A stretch of 64,000 nucleotides of DNA from JAEXZL01 sp049943125. GTDB taxonomy: Bacteria > Bacillota > Clostridia > Clostridiales > Clostridiaceae. Below are positions 59,539 through 64,000 of the stretch, in pieces. Position 1 is the first letter of the stretch. Each line of letters begins with the position of its first letter. A model generated the notes under the pieces. The model was not told the DNA's origin and did not search any database. It saw nothing but the letters and a program-made list of their open reading frames with translations. Where the stretch lies: assembly GCF_049943125.1 (NCBI RefSeq), contig NZ_CP188040.1, positions 62,001 through 126,000 of the forward strand, in the 5' to 3' direction. The position numbers and the translations under genes were made by a program.

Positions 59539-61071
59539 TTATTCCCACTCAATAGTAGCTGGTGGCTTTGAAGTTATATCATATACTACTCTATTAACAT
59601 TTTTTACCTCATTAACTATTCTTGAGCTTATCTTCTCTAGAAGCTCAAAGGGTATGTGAGCCCAGTTGGAGGTCATACCGTCAGAGCTGGTTACGGCTCT
59701 TAGGGCTATGGTGTGGCTGTAGGTTCTTTCGTCTCCCATTACCCCTACGGAGCGAATGTTTGGAAGACAAGCAAAGTATTGCCATATCTTGCCCTCTAGG
59801 CCAGCCTTGGCTATTTCATCACGGAAGATAAAGTCTGCTTCTCTGGTGATTTCAAGCTTCTCTTCTGTAACTTCACCTAGAATTCTGATAGCAAGACCTG
59901 GTCCTGGGAATGGCTGTCTCCATACTAGATCATGAGGTATTCCAATCTCCTCACCTACGGCTCTTACTTCATCCTTAAAGAGCTCTCTTAAAGGTTCTAT
60001 AAGGGATAGATTCATATCCTCTGGAAGTCCTCCTACATTGTGGTGGCTCTTTATAACTGCAGAAGTGGAGGTTCCACTTTCCACTACGTCAGGATATATG
60101 GTTCCCTGAACAAGATAGTCAACATCCTGAAGCTTGTTAGCCTCTTCTTCGAAAACTCTAATAAATTCTTCACCTATTATCTTTCTCTTCTTCTCAGGAT
60201 CCTCTACTCCTGCAAGCTTTCCTAGGAATCTTTCCTGAGCATTTACTCTTATGATATTCATCTGAAATCTTTCCTTAAATATCTGCTCCACCTGATCTCC
60301 CTCATCCTTACGAAGAAGTCCATGGTCTACGAATATACAGGTAAGCTGATCTCCTACAGCTTTATGTACAAGAACTGCTGCTACAGAGGAATCTACTCCT
60401 CCAGATAAAGCACAGATTAGCTTCTTGTCTCCAACCTTTTCTTTAATCTCTTTAATTTTTTCTTCAGCGAAGGAAGCCATGGTCCAGTTCTTAGAAAGAC
60501 CACAAACTCCATAGATGAAGTTTTCTATCATTTTAAAGCCAAAGGGTGTATGCTCAACCTCTGGATGGAACTGTACTCCATAAAGCTTCTTTTCCTCATT
60601 TTCTATTGCAGCCGCAGGGCATTGAGATGTGCTAGCAATTATGTTAAAGCCTTTTGGAATATCTTTAACAAAATCCGTATGACTCATCCAGCAGAGCTCT
60701 TCTTCCTTTAAATCCTTGAATAACTTACTTTCATTTTTCAGCTTGATTTCAGTCTTTCCATACTCTCTAACCTCTGCTGCTGTAACCTTACCACCAAGGG
60801 TATGAGACATAAGCTGACAGCCGTAGCAGATTCCAAGTACAGGAACCCCTAAATTAAATATCTCCTCATCCACCTGTGGAGCTTCATCTCCATACACGCT
60901 GTTAGGTCCACCGGTGAAGATTATACCTTTAGGATTTTTCTCTTTAATCTTATCTATTGAATAGCTATAAGGAACAATTTCACAATATACCCCTAACTCT
61001 CTTACTCTTCTAGCTATGAGCTGATTATATTGACCTCCAAAATCCACTACAAGCACTAAATCTCTCTCCAT
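59539..61071 (-). CDS. guaA: GMP synthase (glutamine-hydrolysing)
   Basis: A 510-residue enzyme converting XMP to GMP with ATP and glutamine. The class I amidotransferase domain has Cys82 in GICYGCQLMSH and GVQFHPEVEHT; the ATP pyrophosphatase domain has the P-loop SGGVDSS, followed by the GMP synthase dimerisation domain with QPFPGPGLAIR and the SKPPATIEWE end. The length is normal. GGGAGG precedes the ATG. It follows guaB by 55 bases. Confidence 0.98.
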   Translation of the reverse strand: MERDLVLVVDFGGQYNQLIARRVRELGVYCEIVPYSYSIDKIKEKNPKGIIFTGGPNSVYGDEAPQVDEEIFNLGVPVLGICYGCQLMSHTLGGKVTAAEVREYGKTEIKLKNESKLFKDLKEEELCWMSHTDFVKDIPKGFNIIASTSQCPAAAIENEEKKLYGVQFHPEVEHTPFGFKMIENFIYGVCGLSKNWTMASFAEEKIKEIKEKVGDKKLICALSGGVDSSVAAVLVHKAVGDQLTCIFVDHGLLRKDEGDQVEQIFKERFQMNIIRVNAQERFLGKLAGVEDPEKKRKIIGEEFIRVFEEEANKLQDVDYLVQGTIYPDVVESGTSTSAVIKSHHNVGGLPEDMNLSLIEPLRELFKDEVRAVGEEIGIPHDLVWRQPFPGPGLAIRILGEVTEEKLEITREADFIFRDEIAKAGLEGKIWQYFACLPNIRSVGVMGDERTYSHTIALRAVTSSDGMTSNWAHIPFELLEKISSRIVNEVKNVNRVVYDITSKPPATIEWE

Positions 61072-61126
61072 GTATTTCCTCCCGATTGTTATCTATAAGT
61101 AACACTTTTCTATATAATTATAAGTC

Positions 61127-62587
61127 TTAATTTCCAGTATTCACACTATAATTTGGTGATTCCTTAGTGATGTATATATCATGTGGATGGCTTTCCTTAA
61201 GTCCTGCAGAAGTCTGAACTACAAATCTTGCAGTTTCATATAAAGTTCTTAAATTCTTAGCGCCTAAGTATCCCATACCGGATCTTACTCCACCAAGAAG
61301 CTGGAATATTGTATCAGCAAGATAGCCCTTATAAGCAACTCTTCCTTCTACCCCCTCTGGAACTAGCTTCTTAGCACCTTGCTGGAAGTATCTATCGGTG
61401 CTTCCCTTTTCCATGGCTGCTAAGGAACCCATTCCTCTATAAACCTTATAGCTTCTTCCTTGATATATTTCTATAGCTCCAGGAGCCTCTTCACAGCCTG
61501 CTAGTAGTGAGCCCATCATTACTACACTTGCTCCAGCAGCTAAAGCCTTAACAACATCTCCTGAGTACTTTATTCCTCCATCAGCTATCACAGGAATTCC
61601 ATATTTCTCACCTACCTCTACACAGTCCATAACTGCTGTAAGCTGAGGAACACCAACACCAGCAACTACTCTTGTAGTACAGATAGAACCAGGACCAATA
61701 CCAACCTTTATAGCATCAGCTCCTGCCTTTATTAGATCCTCTGCTGCTTCTGGAGTAGCAATATTACCTGCTATAATCTGAAGCTCAGGATATTTTGCCT
61801 TTATCTTCTTAACTCCTTCTATAACCCCCATGGAATGACCATGAGCTGTATCTAAGGTAATAACATCTACATGAGCATTTACTAAGGCCTCTACTCTATC
61901 CATCATGTCAGCTGTAACTCCTACAGCTGCTCCGCAGAGAAGTCTACCCTTAGAATCCTTAGCAGCATTTGGATAAGCCTTAGTCTTTTCTATATCCTTT
62001 ATAGTTATAAGACCTACTAGATTATTTTCATCATCCACCAGTGGAAGCTTTTCTATCTTATGCTTCTTTAATATTTCCTTAGCTTCCTCAATGGTAGTTC
62101 CCACTGGAGCAGTGATGAGATTTTCAGAGGTCATAACATCTTTTATCTGCTTATTATAATCTGTTTCAAAGAGCATATCTCTGTTTGTAACAATACCTAC
62201 TAGCTTTCCGTCCTCAGTAATAGGTACTCCAGATATCCTGTATTTTCTCATAAGATCCTCAGCATCCTTCAAGGGATGTTCTGGTGAAAGGGAAAAAGGA
62301 TTAGTTATAACACCATTTTCCTGTCTCTTTACAGTGTCCACTTCTTGAGCCTGCTGCTCAATAGACATATTTTTATGTATAATTCCTATTCCACCTTCTC
62401 TAGCCATGGCAATAGCCATCTTAGATTCCGTTACAGTATCCATACTGGCGCTCATGAAAGGAATATTAAGCTTTATAGTTTTTGTAAGATTAGTATTTAC
62501 CATTACCTCTCTAGGTAATATTTCTGATTTGTTTGGTATTAAAAGAACATCATCAAAGGTATAGGCAGTTTTTAAAATGCAAGCCAT
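61127..62587 (-). CDS. guaB: IMP dehydrogenase
   Basis: A 486-residue enzyme oxidising IMP to XMP with NAD+, the first step towards GMP. It has the TIM barrel with the catalytic Cys loop GIGPGSICTTRVVAGVG, the flap region RYFQQGAKKLVPEGVEGRV and two CBS domains (YRISGVPITEDGKLVGIV; EKLPLVDDENNLVGLI). GGAGGAG precedes the ATG. Controlled by a guanine riboswitch upstream, and followed by guaA. Confidence 0.98.
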   Translation of the reverse strand: MACILKTAYTFDDVLLIPNKSEILPREVMVNTNLTKTIKLNIPFMSASMDTVTESKMAIAMAREGGIGIIHKNMSIEQQAQEVDTVKRQENGVITNPFSLSPEHPLKDAEDLMRKYRISGVPITEDGKLVGIVTNRDMLFETDYNKQIKDVMTSENLITAPVGTTIEEAKEILKKHKIEKLPLVDDENNLVGLITIKDIEKTKAYPNAAKDSKGRLLCGAAVGVTADMMDRVEALVNAHVDVITLDTAHGHSMGVIEGVKKIKAKYPELQIIAGNIATPEAAEDLIKAGADAIKVGIGPGSICTTRVVAGVGVPQLTAVMDCVEVGEKYGIPVIADGGIKYSGDVVKALAAGASVVMMGSLLAGCEEAPGAIEIYQGRSYKVYRGMGSLAAMEKGSTDRYFQQGAKKLVPEGVEGRVAYKGYLADTIFQLLGGVRSGMGYLGAKNLRTLYETARFVVQTSAGLKESHPHDIYITKESPNYSVNTGN

Positions 62588-62669
62588 TATTTCACTCCTC
62601 CAAAATTATAATTATTTCTGTTATCTTAAATAAACACTTATTTATTAATTATCAACTCAATAGAACCCT

Positions 62670-62720
62670 TATAAAAATACAAAAAGACAGCTAGTCACTA
62701 TAAGCGAAACTAACTGCCTT
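62670..62720 (-). terminator. Riboswitch expression-platform terminator
   Basis: Ten-base stem (62709-62718 with 62686-62695, wobbles included), followed on the minus strand by TTTTTGTATTTTT, between the aptamer and guaB. Confidence 0.75.
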
Positions 62721-62745
62721 AAAAAATCCCAGACAAAATTAAGCT

Positions 62746-62814
62746 TCACCCATAGTCGAAAATTAACGGTTTTCGGTAGAGACTCCCTGCCATATTCAGG
62801 GGATATATGAGCGT
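62746..62814 (-). ncRNA. Guanine riboswitch aptamer
   Basis: On the minus strand: CTCATATATCC, then ATATGGCAGGGAGTC, TCTACCG, AACCGTTAA and TTCGACTATGGGTG. These are the purine-riboswitch core strings, in the right order, with P1 closing CTCATA/TATGGGTG as in xpt of B. subtilis. The core GACTATG has C at the base-pairing position (C74), so guanine/hypoxanthine rather than adenine is the ligand. Confidence 0.95.
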
Positions 62815-62834
62815 TATCTATTAAATTAAAGTTA

Positions 62835-62863
62835 ATTATAATGGTTAACGGGAGACTTGTCAA
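62835..62863 (-). promoter_or_regulatory. Consensus promoter of guaB-guaA
   Basis: On the minus strand TTGACA (62858-62863), exactly 17 bases, and TATAAT (62835-62840). Transcription would begin about 15 bases before the aptamer. The rest of the gap to 63037 is AT-rich with nothing seen. Confidence 0.9.
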
Positions 62864-63035
62864 CAAAGGTCAGCAGGCAAATTAAAAGCCATGAAATTCT
62901 TTCAATTTATTTTAATTAAACTCGTAATTTTATATTAAAAAATCTTACTTTTATCTTTCTTTAGTGAGGAATTTATTTTTCTTTGATAAATTAAACAAGT
63001 TATTTATAAATATAAAATATATATTAATGAATAAA

Positions 63036-63064
63036 AAGAAAACACCAGACAAGCTGGTGTAAGT
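63036..63064 (-). terminator. Terminator of the VWA-type gene
   Basis: ACACCAG/CTGGTGT (63042-63048 with 63054-63060) with a 5-base loop, followed on the minus strand by TTTCTTTTTATTC. Confidence 0.8.
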
Positions 63065-63097
63065 AATAAACTAAATGATATTAATTAAAATATACAA

Positions 63098-64000
63098 TTA
63101 AAAAACATCTGGTAATGATACTGCCCTTATCTTGAAATCACTTCTTTTATTTGTCCCTTCTAAGGTAGCTGAACAATTTATATTGCCAGGGTGTTCCCCA
63201 GATAGCTTTGCACTAAAATTATAGTTTATAATATAATAATTATAGTTTGATCTATCGCCTTCACTAAGTTTAATTTTTAAATTAATTGTCTTATTATCAC
63301 CATAATCTATAACTATATTAGCTGGATTAATGTTCAGTCTTTGCAGCCTATTATCACTATCTACCTTGTAAACTACAATGTCCTTCTCTGTAATTTTAAT
63401 ATGATTTATTCCTGGATCCTTAGTGCTGTTAATAGTTATACTTAATGTAGTTTCTTCTCCAGAGTTTCGTACTAAGGCAGCTAATCTTGCTGAAGACACT
63501 TCTGCAATATCTACCTGTGAATTTTCATATAACAAATAACCTTCTCCTGACGGTTTTCCCTCTGTAGGATCATTTTGAAACAGTCCTTGCTTTAATATAA
63601 CATCATCAACTATAGAAACATTAAACGGACTGAATGATAAAGTTTTGCCCACATTTTCTATATCACTATAAGTAAATATTGCGTCTCCTGTAAGATTATA
63701 ATTCCCTAATGCCTTTCCTATTATTTCCAGGGCGGCATTAATTTCATTTGCTTCGTATTTTTTAGTGATATCGTTATATACGTAAATTAGGTCTGGAAAT
63801 TTTAATGTAGCTGTATTTTGATTGTTTGACAATAATAGCCCTTTTGGCAAATTTTCCGTAAGTTGTAGGTTCTTAATAATAAACTCAGACCTTACTTCAT
63901 TTGCAATATTCTTCATATTAGTAACTAAAGCTTCTGAACCTGCTGTTTTATTGTCAATGAATATTCCATTGGCATCATTAGCCATATCAGTAAATAACTT
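63098..64000 (-). CDS. VWA-type protein, C-terminal part (cut by window edge)
   Basis: The reading frame is open through the right edge (the window begins KLFTDMANDANG), so only the last ~300 residues are seen. The first segment LFTDMANDANGIFIDNK with EALVTNMKNIANEV fits the end of a von Willebrand factor A domain. The rest (about 50-300) is beta-rich, with an Ig-like pattern (FSPFNVSIVDDVILKQG; NIVIDYGDNKTINLKIKLSEGDRSNYNYYIINYNFSAKLSG). It is probably exported, but the N-terminus is not in the window. Confidence 0.65.
   Translation of the reverse strand, partial: KLFTDMANDANGIFIDNKTAGSEALVTNMKNIANEVRSEFIIKNLQLTENLPKGLLLSNNQNTATLKFPDLIYVYNDITKKYEANEINAALEIIGKALGNYNLTGDAIFTYSDIENVGKTLSFSPFNVSIVDDVILKQGLFQNDPTEGKPSGEGYLLYENSQVDIAEVSSARLAALVRNSGEETTLSITINSTKDPGINHIKITEKDIVVYKVDSDNRLQRLNINPANIVIDYGDNKTINLKIKLSEGDRSNYNYYIINYNFSAKLSGEHPGNINCSATLEGTNKRSDFKIRAVSLPDVF

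Noticed and set aside
62669..62866. 65-codon minus-strand reading frame before guaB
   Set aside because: It covers the guanine riboswitch and its terminator, with no ribosome site; structured RNA explains the region.

Overview
The window is AT-rich, with clostridial-type proteins throughout: a LigA of clostridial sequence type, a pcrA-ligA pair with yerC nearby, DeoD, guaB-guaA, Opp transport and a KDPG-forming uronate pathway. It looks like the chromosome of an anaerobic low-GC Firmicute, most likely Clostridium or a close relative. Nearly all genes lie on the minus strand. I see no rRNA, tRNA, CRISPR array, insertion sequence or prophage.

Layout. 1-12.8 kb holds housekeeping genes: a small membrane protein with a 16-Asn tract, pcrA-ligA, yerC, an RsuA-type pseudouridine synthase, deoD, a lytic transglycosylase, a seven-repeat triple-tyrosine protein, a YaiI/YqxD protein coupled to pgi, and a DegV protein. 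12.8-16.5 kb holds a putative RHH/zinc-finger protein, an MFS transporter, a 21-residue tandem-repeat protein and a MATE pump. 16.5-18.6 kb is an aminotransferase/2-hydroxyacid dehydrogenase pair. 18.7-28.5 kb is one long operon for peptide-like compounds: OppA, B, C, D and F, two paralogous amidohydrolases, a RidA protein and an M24 peptidase. It has its own promoter and terminator, and a Nit2-like omega-amidase is divergent from it. 29.7-33.5 kb has an XRE regulator overlapping an ABC exporter, then a glutathione peroxidase/OhrR operon with an operator lying on its promoter.

33.5-47.5 kb is a complete glucuronide locus. A GPH symporter and beta-glucuronidase release glucuronate; UxaC, UxuB, UxuA, KdgK and KdgA take it to pyruvate and glyceraldehyde-3-phosphate. 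Two AraC regulators are divergent from the two operons, and a GH2 beta-galactosidase-like enzyme follows.

47.8-54.3 kb has a membrane serine hydrolase, an operon of two membrane proteins coupled to an M20 peptidase, and a second MFS paralogue. 54.5-59.4 kb is a HAD phosphatase, decayed gene fragments and an accessory cluster (ankyrin, unknown 408 aa, NADAR, SIMPL, small zinc protein). 59.5-62.9 kb is guaB-guaA behind a consensus promoter, a guanine riboswitch and a terminator. A VWA-type protein runs off the right edge.

Several start codons were moved to the ATG that follows a proper Shine-Dalgarno sequence; these are noted per gene. No clearly unprecedented system is evident. The best candidates for something undescribed are the peptide/amidohydrolase operon, the two-membrane-protein/M20 operon, and the NADAR-containing accessory cluster.
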